A stretch of 61,173 nt of DNA. Origin: Pseudonocardia terrae. GTDB taxonomy: Bacteria > Actinomycetota > Actinomycetes > Mycobacteriales > Pseudonocardiaceae. A program made the translations under genes and the position numbers. The notes below the pieces were generated by a model. That model had not been told where the DNA came from and ran no database searches. It saw only the letters and a list, made by a program, of their open reading frames with translations. Location: assembly GCF_021343995.1 (NCBI RefSeq), contig NZ_JAJTTE010000046.1, forward strand, positions 1 to 61,173, in the 5' to 3' direction. Positions 38,074-47,308 of the stretch are shown here, piece after piece. Position 1 is the stretch's first letter, and each line of letters begins with the position of its first letter.

Positions 38074-40674
38074 TCAGTCGCCCGCGATCGGCTGCGGCGC
38101 GCGGTCCGACGGGGCCGGGACTCCGCCCGGAGCGGCCGCGCCGAGCGCGATCCGAACCTCGGTCGTCGAGCCCGGGTCGACCCGGACGACCTGGACGTCG
38201 GGCGCGTACCCGGCCGCCGTCAGCGTGTAGGTGCCGCTCGGCAGGTCGGCGAAGGCGAACCCGCCGGCCTCGTTCGTGCTGGTCGAGGCGACCACGCGGC
38301 CGTCGGCACCGACGAGGGTCGCGACGGCGTCGGGCACGCCCCGCCCGCTGCTCGCGGCGGTGACGGTGCCGCGCAGCTCCGCGCGGTTCGGCACGACGAC
38401 GTCGTGCACCAGCGGAGTGCCGTCGGCCAGGGTCACGGAGGTCGCCACCGGCACCCCCGGCCCGGCCGCGGCCAGGGTGAACGCGCCGGAGGAGACCCCG
38501 GCGATCCGGTAGCGGCCGGCCTCGTCGGTGCGGGTGGTACCGGCGACGTCGCCGCGGGCGTCGATCAGCGTGACGGTGACCCCGGCGGCAGGGACGCCGG
38601 AGTCACCCTGCCGCACGATCCCGGACACCTCGCTGCCGCCGCCGAGCGTGACGTCGTGCCGCACCGGGCGGTCGGCCACGGCGACCATCGACGCGGAGGG
38701 CCGCAGCGAGCCGGCCGACACGACCAGCAGGTACGTGCCACCGGTGGTCAGGTGGAACTCGAAGCCGCCGTCCGGGTCGGTGGTGGCGCGCGCGACCTGC
38801 TCCCCTGTGCCGGCCGTCAGCGTGACGACGGCGTACCCGATCCCCGCCCCGCCGGTGCCGCCGACGAAGCCGTAGATCGCGGGCCCCACGCCCCCGGGAT
38901 CGGTGGGGCGGTCGAGAGTCACGTGGTGCAGCATGGCGTGCCGGCCCCGGTGCCGGTCGTCGGCCGGGAGCTCGGTCGGGAGCTCGGCCGGACCGGCCGC
39001 GGTGACCGGCGCGGCGACGGCGCCCGCCGGCGCGGCGGCCGCGGCGACGGCTCCTGCCGGTGCCGGCAGGGGAGCCGCCCCGTCCGCCTCCGCCTGCTGC
39101 TGGATCCCGCTCAGCGTGCGCAGCGGGACCTCCTTGATGAACACGACCGCGAGCAGGGAGACGATCGCCAGCGCGCCCGCGACGAGGAAGATCCGGGCGG
39201 TCGCGTCGCCGTAGGCGCCGCGGACGATGTCGGCGACGAAGCCCGGCAGCTCGTTCAGCGAGCCGATCCCCACCTCGCCGGACCCCGCGCCCGTGGCGGG
39301 CACGCCGGCCGAGGACAGACCCTGCGTGGTGAGGTCCGCGACCCGGGTCGCCAGGATCGCGCCCAGCACCGAGACGCCGATCGTGCCGCCCAGCGAGCGG
39401 AAGAAGGTGACGACCGACGACGCGGAGCCCAGGTCCGTCACCTTGACCGTGTTCTGCACGGCCAGCACGAGGTTCTGCATGGTCATGCCCATGCCGATGC
39501 CCAGCACGGCGAGGTAGACGCCCATCAGCCAGATGTTCGTGGCGTGGTCGATCGTGGCGAGCAGGCCGAAGCCGCCGACCATCAGGATCGCGCCGGCGAC
39601 GAGGAAGACCTTCCACTTGCCGAGCTTGGTGATCAGCATGCCGGAGACGGTCGCCGAGAGCGTCGAGCCGATGATCATCGGCAGGGTCAGCAGCCCCGAG
39701 GCCGTGGGCGAGTAACCGCGGGCGATCTGGAAGTACTGCCCCAGGAAGACCGCACCGCCGAACATCGCGACACCGACGGCGATGCTCGCGACGACCGCGA
39801 GCGTCGTCGTGCGCTCCTTGAACAGGTACAGCGGGACGATCGGCTCGGCGGCCCGCGACTCGACGAACACGGCGAGCCCGAGCAGGACGACGCCGATCGC
39901 GAGGAGCAGCCACGAGGTGCCCGAGGTCCAGGCGAAGTCGTTGCCGGCGAGGGTGACCCAGATGAGCAGGTCGCAGACACCGGCCGCGATCAGTGCCGCA
40001 CCCAGATAGTCGATCTTCACCGCCCGCTTGACGACAGGCAGGTTCAGCGTGCGCTGCACGACGATCAGCGCGACGACCGCGAACGGCGCGCCGACCCAGA
40101 AGCACCAGCGCCAGCCCAGCGCGCTGTCCACGATCACGCCGCCGATCAACGGCCCGGCGACCGTGGCCAGCGACATCACCGCGGCGATCGGGCCGGTGTA
40201 GCGGCCGCGCTCCCGCGGGCTGATCATCGCGGCGATCACGATCATGATCAGCGACTGGAGCGCGCCCAGGCCCAGGCCCTGGAACGCCCGCCAGACGATC
40301 AGGATGTCGACCGAGTGCGAGAAGCCGGCCAGGATCGACCCGCCGATGTAGAAGACGATGCCGAGCTGGACCAGCAGCTTCTTCGAGAAGAGGTCGGCGA
40401 GCTTGCCCCAGATCGGGGTGCTGGCGGTCGACGACAGCAGGGTCGCGGTGACCACCCACGTGTACTGGCTCTGCGAGCCGTGCAGGTCCGTGATGATCGT
40501 CGGCAGCGCGTTCGAGACGATCGTCGCCGACAGGAACGCGGTGAACATCGCCAGCAACATGCCGGAGAGCGCCTGCAGGACCTGGCGGTGCGTCATGCCG
40601 CCGGCCTCACCGCTCGTCGGGGGCGCTGCCGGCGCGCTCGGCGCGACCGGTGTCTCGGCGCGGGTGGTGGACAC
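38074..40674 (-). CDS. DHA2-type MFS drug exporter with C-terminal Ig-like repeats
   Basis: 866 residues. Residues 27-545 form a 14-helix DHA2 (EmrB/QacA-like) proton-driven exporter: FLSATIVSNALPTIITDL, WVVTATLLSSTASTPIWGKL, RAFQGLGLGALQSLIMIVIA and LRTLSGIQQQAE after the last helix. An Ala/Pro-rich linker (about 550-620) follows, then three repeats of carboxypeptidase-regulatory-like fold (about 630-865) with VSGIVRQGDSGVPAAGVTVT, TDEAGRYRIAGVSSGAFTL and NEAGGFAFADLPSGTYTLTA. With fourteen helices this tail would be cytoplasmic. GTG 40674 has GAGGAAG upstream. The MarR gene upstream likely regulates it. Confidence 0.87.
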   Translation of the reverse strand: MSTTRAETPVAPSAPAAPPTSGEAGGMTHRQVLQALSGMLLAMFTAFLSATIVSNALPTIITDLHGSQSQYTWVVTATLLSSTASTPIWGKLADLFSKKLLVQLGIVFYIGGSILAGFSHSVDILIVWRAFQGLGLGALQSLIMIVIAAMISPRERGRYTGPIAAVMSLATVAGPLIGGVIVDSALGWRWCFWVGAPFAVVALIVVQRTLNLPVVKRAVKIDYLGAALIAAGVCDLLIWVTLAGNDFAWTSGTSWLLLAIGVVLLGLAVFVESRAAEPIVPLYLFKERTTTLAVVASIAVGVAMFGGAVFLGQYFQIARGYSPTASGLLTLPMIIGSTLSATVSGMLITKLGKWKVFLVAGAILMVGGFGLLATIDHATNIWLMGVYLAVLGIGMGMTMQNLVLAVQNTVKVTDLGSASSVVTFFRSLGGTIGVSVLGAILATRVADLTTQGLSSAGVPATGAGSGEVGIGSLNELPGFVADIVRGAYGDATARIFLVAGALAIVSLLAVVFIKEVPLRTLSGIQQQAEADGAAPLPAPAGAVAAAAAPAGAVAAPVTAAGPAELPTELPADDRHRGRHAMLHHVTLDRPTDPGGVGPAIYGFVGGTGGAGIGYAVVTLTAGTGEQVARATTDPDGGFEFHLTTGGTYLLVVSAGSLRPSASMVAVADRPVRHDVTLGGGSEVSGIVRQGDSGVPAAGVTVTLIDARGDVAGTTRTDEAGRYRIAGVSSGAFTLAAAGPGVPVATSVTLADGTPLVHDVVVPNRAELRGTVTAASSGRGVPDAVATLVGADGRVVASTSTNEAGGFAFADLPSGTYTLTAAGYAPDVQVVRVDPGSTTEVRIALGAAAPGGVPAPSDRAPQPIAGD

Positions 40675-40774
40675 GCGTGCTTCCTCGTCTCTGGGTGTCT
40701 CGGGGGGGTGTCTCGGGGTGTCGCGACTGCGTGCGGGGAGTGTCGGCCGGGGCGTGGCCCGGGCCGGCCGGCGG

Positions 40775-41272
40775 TCACCGGGTGGGCGCCGGTTCGGACC
40801 GCCGCCGCTGGGCGGGCGGGATCCGGTGCAGGTCCGCGACCAGACCGCGGAGCTCATCGGCGATCCGGCCGACCTCCTCGTCCGTGCGGTGGGCGAGGGC
40901 GGCGGCGACCTGCTCGGCACGGTGCTCGCGGTACGCGGCGAGCGCGGCACGCCCGCGGTCGGTGACACCCACCAGGTGGGCGCGGCGGTCCTGCGGGTCG
41001 GGACGGCGGGCGACGAGGCCGGCCTCCTCGAGGGCGGCGACCCGCCGGCTGATCACGGACGCGTCGACGTCGAGCGACGCGGCCAGCACCCCGAGGCGCT
41101 GCTCCCCCTCGGCCACGAGCAGGCCGAGCAGCCCGGCACGGGTCGGGTGCAGGACGCACGACGACCCCTCGGCGGGTGGCTCGGCGTCGGCCAGCTGGCG
41201 CGCGAGACGGCCGAGGCCGACGAACTCCCGGATGGCCTCCACGAGGTCCGACGCCGTCGACGTGCTGATCAC
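40775..41272 (-). CDS. MarR-family transcriptional regulator
   Basis: 165 residues. The winged helix is LGVLAASLDVDASVISRRVA then LEEAGLVARRPDPQDRRAHL, with the wing DPQDRR typical of MarR. GTG 41272 follows AGGGAGAGGG. It lies 100 bp upstream of the MFS exporter in the same direction and presumably represses it, releasing on drug binding. Promoter and inverted repeat are at 41288-41327. Confidence 0.9.
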   Translation of the reverse strand: MISTSTASDLVEAIREFVGLGRLARQLADAEPPAEGSSCVLHPTRAGLLGLLVAEGEQRLGVLAASLDVDASVISRRVAALEEAGLVARRPDPQDRRAHLVGVTDRGRAALAAYREHRAEQVAAALAHRTDEEVGRIADELRGLVADLHRIPPAQRRRSEPAPTR

Positions 41273-41287
41273 GGCCCTCTCCCTTGG

Positions 41288-41327
41288 TTGCTACACGCAA
41301 GGATACTCTGATGCTTTCGCCATGCAA
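41288..41327 (-). promoter_or_regulatory. Promoter and operator of marR-exporter operon
   Basis: On the minus strand TTGCAT (41322-41327), 16 bp, then TATCCT (41300-41305). The inverted repeat TTGCTACACGCAA (41288-41300) follows at once, suited to MarR autorepression. Confidence 0.55.
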
Positions 41328-41428
41328 TTTCTGGTCCGTCACCTTCGCCCCATCGGGTCCTCCGGGCCCTGTCCTCCCGGTCCGTCCCGCTCGGACCGCC
41401 TCCGCGGCGGGGCTAACCTGGCCGCGAG

Positions 41429-42016
41429 ATGAGCGCCTCTCCCACCGCGGGCCGCCCGCGCGATCCCGACGTCGACCGCCGGGTCACCCGTGCGGCCGTC
41501 GAGCTGTTCGGCAGCCAGGGCTGGGCGGGGTTCAGCGTCGAGGCGGTGGCCCGCCGCGCCGGCGTCGGCAAGGCGTCGATCTACCTGCGCTGGCCGACGA
41601 AGGAGGCGCTGCTGGTGGGCGCGCTCGCCGACCGGGTGCCGCCCGTCGCGGACGTCGACACCGGGACCCTGCGTGGCGACCTCGTCCGCCTGGCGCGGCA
41701 GCTCCTGGACATGCACCTCGGCCCGTCCGGCCGCGCGTTCGAGCGGATGGGACTCGACGCCCCGCAGCTCCCCGGGGTGGCCGAGCGCTGGGAGCGGCAC
41801 CGCGAGGCGCAGGTGCGGGCGGCGCGGGCGATGGTCCGACGCGGGATCGAGCGCGGCGAGATCGCCGCCGACACCCCCGTCACGCTGCTGCTCGACACCC
41901 TGTGCGGCGGGGTCGCGCTGCACGTCTCGTCCACCCCGGAGCGACTGCGGCCGAACATCGACGTCGAGGACTACGCGGAGCGTCTCGTCACGTTCCTCCT
42001 GCGCTCGGTTGAGTGA
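41429..42016 (+). CDS. TetR-family transcriptional regulator
   Basis: 195 residues: TRAAVELFGSQGWAGFSVEA then VARRAGVGKASIYLRWPTKE, a helix-turn-helix of the TetR/AcrR group with a C-terminal dimer domain (LLLDTLCGGVALHVSSTPER). TAACCT lies nine bases before the ATG and no ribosome site is seen, so the mRNA leader is very short or absent. It is followed by an MBL-fold hydrolase gene. Confidence 0.88.
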   Translation: MSASPTAGRPRDPDVDRRVTRAAVELFGSQGWAGFSVEAVARRAGVGKASIYLRWPTKEALLVGALADRVPPVADVDTGTLRGDLVRLARQLLDMHLGPSGRAFERMGLDAPQLPGVAERWERHREAQVRAARAMVRRGIERGEIAADTPVTLLLDTLCGGVALHVSSTPERLRPNIDVEDYAERLVTFLLRSVE

Positions 42017-42084
42017 GCGACCCGGCCCGGGTTACCGTCCGAGCAGGTTTTCGGACGTTCGGCGTCCAGGAAGTGGGTGACCGG

Positions 42085-43221
42085 GTGGTGCAGAGGGTCC
42101 CCGCGGGCGGTGTCCCCGCGGGTGTGGAGGTCGTCGGGACCGCGCAGCGCGAGGCGTGGGCGGCGAAGGTGCTCCCGCCCGTCGAGCGGCTGGAGGCGGG
42201 CCTATGGTCCGTGCCGGTCCCGATCCCGCACAACCCGTTGCGGTACACGCTCAGCTACGTCGTCCCGGGCGACGACGGCGTGGTCGTCGTCGATCCCGGG
42301 TGGGACACCGACGAGACCTGGGACGCCCTGGTCGCCGGGCTCGGGGCCGCGGGCGCGGGCTTCGACGACGTCGTCGGGATCGTCGCGACGCACGTCCACC
42401 CCGACCACCACGGCCTGTCCGGCCGGCTCGCCGAGCGCAGCGGCGCGTGGATCGCGATGCACACCGCCGAGGCCGCGACGCTCCCCCAGCGGTGGAGCTC
42501 CGGCAGCGCCGAGGACCGCCGCCGGGTCATGGCCGGCTGGCTCTGCGGTTGCGGCGCGTCGGAGACCGACGTCGGCGAGCTGACCGGGCCGCGTTCCGGG
42601 GGACCCGACGGGTCGATGGCCGAGCCGGACGTCCTGCTCGACGACGGCGACGTGCTCCCGTTGAAGGGCCGCACCCTCCGCACGCTCTGGACCCCCGGCC
42701 ACACCCCGGGGCACATCTGCCTGCTGGAGGCCGACGCGGGGGTCCTGCTGACCGGCGACCACGTCCTGCCGCGGATCACCCCGAACATCGGCCTCACGCC
42801 CAGCTCCGACGCCCCGGCCCTCGCCACCTTCCTCGACTCGCTCGAGCGCGTGGCCGTCACCGACGACGAGCACGGCGGGCTCACGGCGCTGCCGGCGCAC
42901 GAGTACCGGTTCCGGGGCCTCGCCGCGCGGTCCCGCGCGCTGCAGGCGCACCACGCCGAGCGGTGCCGGGAGCTCACGGAGATCGTCCGCCAGGCCGGCG
43001 AGCCGACGATGTGGGAGCTGGCCGCCCGGCTGACCTGGTCGCGGCCGTGGGAGGAGGTCGGCCCGATGCGGATCGGCGCGCTCGCCGAGACCGCCTCCCA
43101 CGTGCGCTACCTCGTCGACCGCGGCGAGCTCGAGTGCCTCGGGGGCGTCCCTGGCGCCATCACGGCGCCCGAGCCGGACCACACGCTGCGGGTCCGGCTC
43201 GCGCGCCGCGCCGTCGCCTAG
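42085..43221 (+). CDS. MBL-fold metallo-hydrolase
   Basis: About 378 residues. The metal site THVHPDHHGLSGRLAERSGA is the MBL HxHxDH motif; further ligands are in LWTPGHTPGHICL, LLTGDHVLPRITPN and the late PAHEYRF. A C-terminal winged-helix-like part (RQAGEPTMWELAARLTW) is common in MBL proteins related to LACTB2 or to acyl-CoA thioesterases. Start choice: GTG 42085 has AGGAAG upstream; GTG 42013 overlaps the TetR stop but lacks a ribosome site. Its stop shares CTAG with the convergent MFS gene. Confidence 0.85.
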   Translation: MVQRVPAGGVPAGVEVVGTAQREAWAAKVLPPVERLEAGLWSVPVPIPHNPLRYTLSYVVPGDDGVVVVDPGWDTDETWDALVAGLGAAGAGFDDVVGIVATHVHPDHHGLSGRLAERSGAWIAMHTAEAATLPQRWSSGSAEDRRRVMAGWLCGCGASETDVGELTGPRSGGPDGSMAEPDVLLDDGDVLPLKGRTLRTLWTPGHTPGHICLLEADAGVLLTGDHVLPRITPNIGLTPSSDAPALATFLDSLERVAVTDDEHGGLTALPAHEYRFRGLAARSRALQAHHAERCRELTEIVRQAGEPTMWELAARLTWSRPWEEVGPMRIGALAETASHVRYLVDRGELECLGGVPGAITAPEPDHTLRVRLARRAVA

Positions 43222-44651
43222 ACGCCCCCAGAGTCCTTCTCGATCAGCTCGCGCGCCTCGGCCTCGCTGGACACCGCGGGCTGGGAGCCGGCGAGTGGGC
43301 GGCGGGCGCTCTCGGCGAGCAGCCACACCGAGACCGCCCCGACGACCCCGGCCGCCATCAGGTAGTAGCCGGGCCAGTTGAGGTCCCCGGTGGCCAGCAC
43401 CAGCGCCCCGATCACCGTGGCGGCCGTGCCGGCGAAGGCGGACACGAAGAGGTTGAAGGTGATCGACAGGCCACCGTAGCGGATCTCGGTCGGGAACAGC
43501 GCCGGGAGCGTCGACGGCGAGGTCGACGAGAAGCAGACCAGCATCAGGCCCATCACCAGCAGGCCGAGGAACGTCGTGCCGACCCCGCCCTGGCGCAGCA
43601 GCAGCACGGACGGCAGGCCGAGCACCACCAGCGCGACCGACCCGATCATGAGCACCGGGCGCCGGCCGATCCGGTCGCTGAGCCGTCCGAGGAACGTGAT
43701 CACGGCCATGAGGATCACCAGCACGGCGATCTGCAGCAGGTTCGACGCCGACTCGCTGATCCGGTCCTCCGGCGGCAGCGTCTCCGTGACGTAGGTCGGG
43801 ACGTACGCGGTCAACACGTAGTTCGTGACGTTCCAGACGACGATCACGCCGCCCGCGATCAGCATCTGCTTCCAGTACTTCGTGAAGATGAGCCGGAAGG
43901 CGCGGCCGGTCGGGGTGCCCTCCTTGGACTCCGACGACTTCAGCATCGCCTGGAAGGCGGGCGTCTCCTCCAGCTTCACCCGCAGGTAGAGCCCGATGAC
44001 GCCCAGCGGCAGGGCCAGCAGGAACGGGATCCGCCAGCCCCAGCTCACCAGCTGCTCGGGGGTGAGGAGCCAGGTCAGGAACGTGACGAGCCCGGCGCCG
44101 AGCGCGTACCCGGTGAGCGTGCCGAACTCCAGCCAGCTGCCCAGGAACCCGCGCCGCCGGTCGGGGGCGTACTCGGCGATGAAGGTCATCGCGCCGCCGT
44201 ACTCGCCGCCGGTGGAGAACCCCTGGATCAGCCGGACCAGCAGCACCAGCAGCGGCGCCGCGATGCCGATCGTCGCGTAGCCGGGCAGCAGGCCGAGGAT
44301 CGTCGTGCCGGCGGCCATCATGATCACCGTGATCGAGAGGACCTTCGTGCGTCCGACACGGTCCCCGAGCGGGCCGAAGAACAGCCCGCCGAGCGGCCGG
44401 ACGACGAAGGAGACGGCGAAGACCGCGAACGCGTACACGGTCGCCGTCGCGGGGGGCAGGTCGCTGAAGAAGACCTTGGTGATCGTGACGACGAGGTACG
44501 AGTAGACCCCGAAGTCGTACCACTCGGTGACGTTGCCGATGGCGGCCGCGCCGACCGCCCTCCGGATCGTCGCCTCGTCGGTGATGGTGATCTCGTCCAG
44601 GGTCAGCCCGGAGTCGTGTCCCTCGTCGGCCACTACATGTCCTTCCGTCAT
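43218..44651 (-). CDS. MFS metabolite:H+ symporter (MHS family)
   Basis: 477 residues, twelve helices. MHS signatures: AAAIGNVTEWYDFGVYSYL (about 35-53), RPLGGLFFGPLGDRVGRTK, LLVRLIQGFSTGGEYGGAMT and EYAPDRRRGFLGSW. It belongs with ProP- and KgtP-like importers of osmolytes or organic acids. ATG 44651 lies before a 630-bp repeat-rich gap. Its TAG stop and that of the MBL gene on the other strand are the same CTAG palindrome at 43218-43221. Confidence 0.9.
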   Translation of the reverse strand: MTEGHVVADEGHDSGLTLDEITITDEATIRRAVGAAAIGNVTEWYDFGVYSYLVVTITKVFFSDLPPATATVYAFAVFAVSFVVRPLGGLFFGPLGDRVGRTKVLSITVIMMAAGTTILGLLPGYATIGIAAPLLVLLVRLIQGFSTGGEYGGAMTFIAEYAPDRRRGFLGSWLEFGTLTGYALGAGLVTFLTWLLTPEQLVSWGWRIPFLLALPLGVIGLYLRVKLEETPAFQAMLKSSESKEGTPTGRAFRLIFTKYWKQMLIAGGVIVVWNVTNYVLTAYVPTYVTETLPPEDRISESASNLLQIAVLVILMAVITFLGRLSDRIGRRPVLMIGSVALVVLGLPSVLLLRQGGVGTTFLGLLVMGLMLVCFSSTSPSTLPALFPTEIRYGGLSITFNLFVSAFAGTAATVIGALVLATGDLNWPGYYLMAAGVVGAVSVWLLAESARRPLAGSQPAVSSEAEARELIEKDSGGV

Positions 44652-45284
44652 ACCGCCGGGGAACGCTAGTCGCGGTACCACGGGATTGCAGGACGGAACG
44701 ATCAGGCGTGTTGCGCGTTCGCGCTGGTCAGGAAGCTTCGTCCGATCACGTGGCGGGAGTCGCACGATGGCGGCGGCGCCCGGGTACCCGGCGAACCGCG
44801 CCTCATCCGCGGTCGCTCCGCCCGCTGCGGGCGAGCCCGCTCGCTCGCACACCGACTCGCCGCGGCCCTTGCACGTGCGGCTCGCCCACCCGGTTCGGCC
44901 CACACCTACTGCTCGCCGGTCCCACATCCATCCCGGCGTCGCATGCCCGTTCCGACCCGGCCGCACACCCGCGAAGTTGGTCACACACCCACTCCCGCGC
45001 GGCACACCCACTCCTGCCCGGTCCCACACCCGCAGAGTTCGTCGCAACACCCCGTCGACGGCCCGCGGGGAGCACTTTCGGGTGTGCGCGGGTCGGGCAG
45101 TCGTCGAGAGCACCGCAACGCCTCCCGAACCGGTGGCACCCGGTCGATCACGCCAACCGCGCGGGCCCACTGCGCACCCCATCCGGCGCGCCACAACCGG
45201 TTGTCCGCGGCGCCACTACTGCGGTGTCCGTCGCACACGCTGTCGACGGGCTGCGAGACACGGCGTCCGATGTGCGAGCGTCGA
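44652..45284. repeat. Gap filled with CACACCC-type repeats
   Basis: No credible gene in 630 bp. From about 44840 it holds degenerate units such as TCACACACCCACTCCCGCG and GGCACACCCACTCC, plus conserved motif copies at 45044-45066 (AACACCCCGTCGACGGC) and 45232-45256 (CACACGCTGTCGACGGGC). The long open frames here are repeat translations. Confidence 0.6.
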
Positions 45285-46220
45285 TCAGCCGTCGAGAGCG
45301 CGGCGGAGGCGGGCGGCGACCGGGCCGAACTCGCGGAGCTCGCCCCAGGTCCAGCGCAGGACCGTCCAGCTGGCGGCGCGGATCGCCTCCTCGCGCACCT
45401 TCTCCGCGAAGACCGCGTCGCCGGCCTCCTGCCCGGGTGCGAGCAGCCGCCCGTACTTCACGCGGCCGTCGAACTCCCCGACCACGCGCTGCTCCCGCCA
45501 GGCGAAGTCCACTCGCCCGTCGGCACCGTGCGCCACCCGGGGAACGACGAGTTGCAGGACCGGCGGCGGGAGACCGGCCGCTACGATCGCGATCCGGCTG
45601 CGGGACTCCCCCGCGCTCTCCGCACCGTCGGCTGCGAACCGTCCGACCCGGCGCGCCGCCGGTCCACCCGGCCAGCCGGTGGCTCTGCCGATCGCGTCGT
45701 CCCAGTCCACTCGCGTGAGCGGTGCCCGCCCTGGCGTGCGCGCTCGCCGCAGGTCGAGCGCAGAGTCGACGGCGACGACGGCCTGCTCGTACGGCAGCGT
45801 CCGGGCGAGGTCGACCGCAGTGCGGGCCAGCGAGGTGACGGCGACGCCGTCGACCTCGACGACTTCGTCGTCGTGCAACCGCGCGGTGTGCAGGTGGAGG
45901 CGGCGCGACGTCCGGCCGCCACTGGTCGCGTCACGGGTGACATGCACTTGGTCGAGCCGGACCGCCCACAGCCGTAGCCCGTGCAGCACGGCTGCGGAGG
46001 CGTGGCTGATCACCGAGCCCTTCGCCAGCAGCGGCAGCGTCGCCTGCACCAGTAGGGCGTGCCGTGCCTCGGGCGTCTCGAGACGGTCGTCGGCCGGGTC
46101 GGTAGAGGCGCCGCGTCGAACGAGCGCGAGTGTGCCGGAGCTGCGCATCCGCCGGATCTCGGCGGCAGTGGAACCCGCGTCGAGCAGGGAGCGCCGGGTG
46201 CGGAGGCCGTGGGGGTCCAT
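45285..46220 (-). CDS. AbiEi-like protein with nuclease-like C-terminus
   Basis: 311 residues. The first 150 residues resemble the AbiEi antitoxin N-terminal region (LLDAGSTAAEIRRMRSSGTL, GSVISHASAAVLHGLRLWAV). The C-terminal 80 residues carry ADGRVDFAWREQRVVGEFDG, a PD-(D/E)xK/DUF559-like pattern. Such proteins are widespread in actinobacteria and may belong to abortive infection or restriction-like systems, but no toxin partner (AbiEii) is next to it. It is alone between two repeat-rich gaps, suggesting an acquired gene. Confidence 0.7.
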   Translation of the reverse strand: MDPHGLRTRRSLLDAGSTAAEIRRMRSSGTLALVRRGASTDPADDRLETPEARHALLVQATLPLLAKGSVISHASAAVLHGLRLWAVRLDQVHVTRDATSGGRTSRRLHLHTARLHDDEVVEVDGVAVTSLARTAVDLARTLPYEQAVVAVDSALDLRRARTPGRAPLTRVDWDDAIGRATGWPGGPAARRVGRFAADGAESAGESRSRIAIVAAGLPPPVLQLVVPRVAHGADGRVDFAWREQRVVGEFDGRVKYGRLLAPGQEAGDAVFAEKVREEAIRAASWTVLRWTWGELREFGPVAARLRRALDG

Positions 46221-46824
46221 GGGTGGGAGGGTGCCGGTCGACGGGACGGTGCCGGGTCGACTCGCGCCATCCCGTCACGATCGCGAACGACCGGCACCGG
46301 ATCACACAGCCGGAACGGCGCGGCGCAGCCGGAACGACGCAGCACAACCGGAACGACGCAGCACAACCGGAGCCGCGGCGCAGAAGGACACTGCGGCCCG
46401 GGCGTCCGCTGCGTGCTGTGCGGGGGAGCCGGAGCGGCACAACCGGAGCGGCGCGACACAGCTCGTCGACGGGGTGTTCCGCGCCCCTCCCGGGTGTGAC
46501 CAGGCGCCCGAGTGGGTGTGGGAGGGGCGAGCGGCTGTGTCGGACGGCCCGAGTGGGTGTGGGAGGGGCGGGATGCGGGATCCGGTGGATGTGCGAACCG
46601 GAGCGCCTCAGCGGCGTCGGCGGTCGTGGAGGTCGGTCGGCCGGAACCGACCGGTGGGAAGGCAACAACCGCGGAGGCTTGCAGGGCCAATGCCCCGGAC
46701 GGCCCGTACGCCGGCACACCCCCAACGCACGACACCCGTCGCCGACGGGGTGTGCCGAGCTCTGCACGCGTGTCCGGACGCCGGAGCGGGTGTGAGAGGG
46801 CTGGCGGGTGGGGGAGCCGTCGGC
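46221..46824. repeat. Gap with 19-bp and GGGTGTG-type repeats
   Basis: No credible gene. 46305-46377 holds about four units of ~19 bp like CAACCGGAACGACGCAGCA. 46440-46800 holds inverted copies of the CACACCC family, including CTCGTCGACGGGGTGTTC (46460s) and GCCGACGGGGTGTGCC (46740s), and two copies of GAGTGGGTGTGGGAGGGGCG. Confidence 0.6.
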
Positions 46825-47268
46825 TCAGTGGCGTCGACGGCGGCCGTGCCGGAGATCGGCGCAGGCCAGGCAGGTGTCGGCGGCGGGGAGGGCCTCGAGG
46901 CGGACCTCGGGGATGACGGCCCCGCAGTGGGCGCAGCGGCCGTAGCCGCCCTCACGCAGGCGGTCTGCGGCACGGTCGAGGGCTGCGATCTCGTCCCTGG
47001 CGCCGCCGAGCAGGCCGAGGAGCTGGGCGCGCTCGTAGCCGATCGTGACGCCCTCGGGGTCGTGCTCGTCGTCGTGCGTGGTCAACGCCTGTTGTTCCGC
47101 GAGCGCCGCGACCTGCACCTCGAGAGCCGCGGCCCGGGCGACGGCGGCGGCGCGTGCCGCCGCGATCCGGTCGGCGGGGCGCGACGGACCGGCCGACGAC
47201 AGCTCCGTCGGCTCTCCAGGGTCCGCGGCGGAGCGCGCGACGGCGTCGGGGCCGGGATCGGGAGGCAT
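46825..47268 (-). CDS. TraR/DksA-type zinc-finger protein
   Basis: 147 residues. A long helical part (RIAAARAAAVARAAALEVQV) with THDDEHDPEG precedes a DksA-type zinc finger CAHCG, 17 residues, CLAC near the C-terminus. DksA proteins bind in the secondary channel of RNA polymerase; the acidic helical tip (DDEHDPEG) fits this. ATG 47268 follows GTGGAGG. The frame continues upstream only through repeat DNA. Confidence 0.82.
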   Translation of the reverse strand: MPPDPGPDAVARSAADPGEPTELSSAGPSRPADRIAAARAAAVARAAALEVQVAALAEQQALTTHDDEHDPEGVTIGYERAQLLGLLGGARDEIAALDRAADRLREGGYGRCAHCGAVIPEVRLEALPAADTCLACADLRHGRRRRH

Positions 47269-47308
47269 GCCTCCACTCTCCCGGCCCCGCCCGTCGACCG
47301 CAGCTCCT

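Noticed and set aside
40675..40774. GTGTCTCGGG direct repeats between the exporter and MarR genes
   Set aside because: Two imperfect copies in a G-rich stretch; too weak to call an operator.
44702..45280. Several overlapping long ORFs on both strands
   Set aside because: Composition is Arg/Pro/Ser-rich, frames overlap on both strands and follow the CACACCC repeats; no domain is seen.
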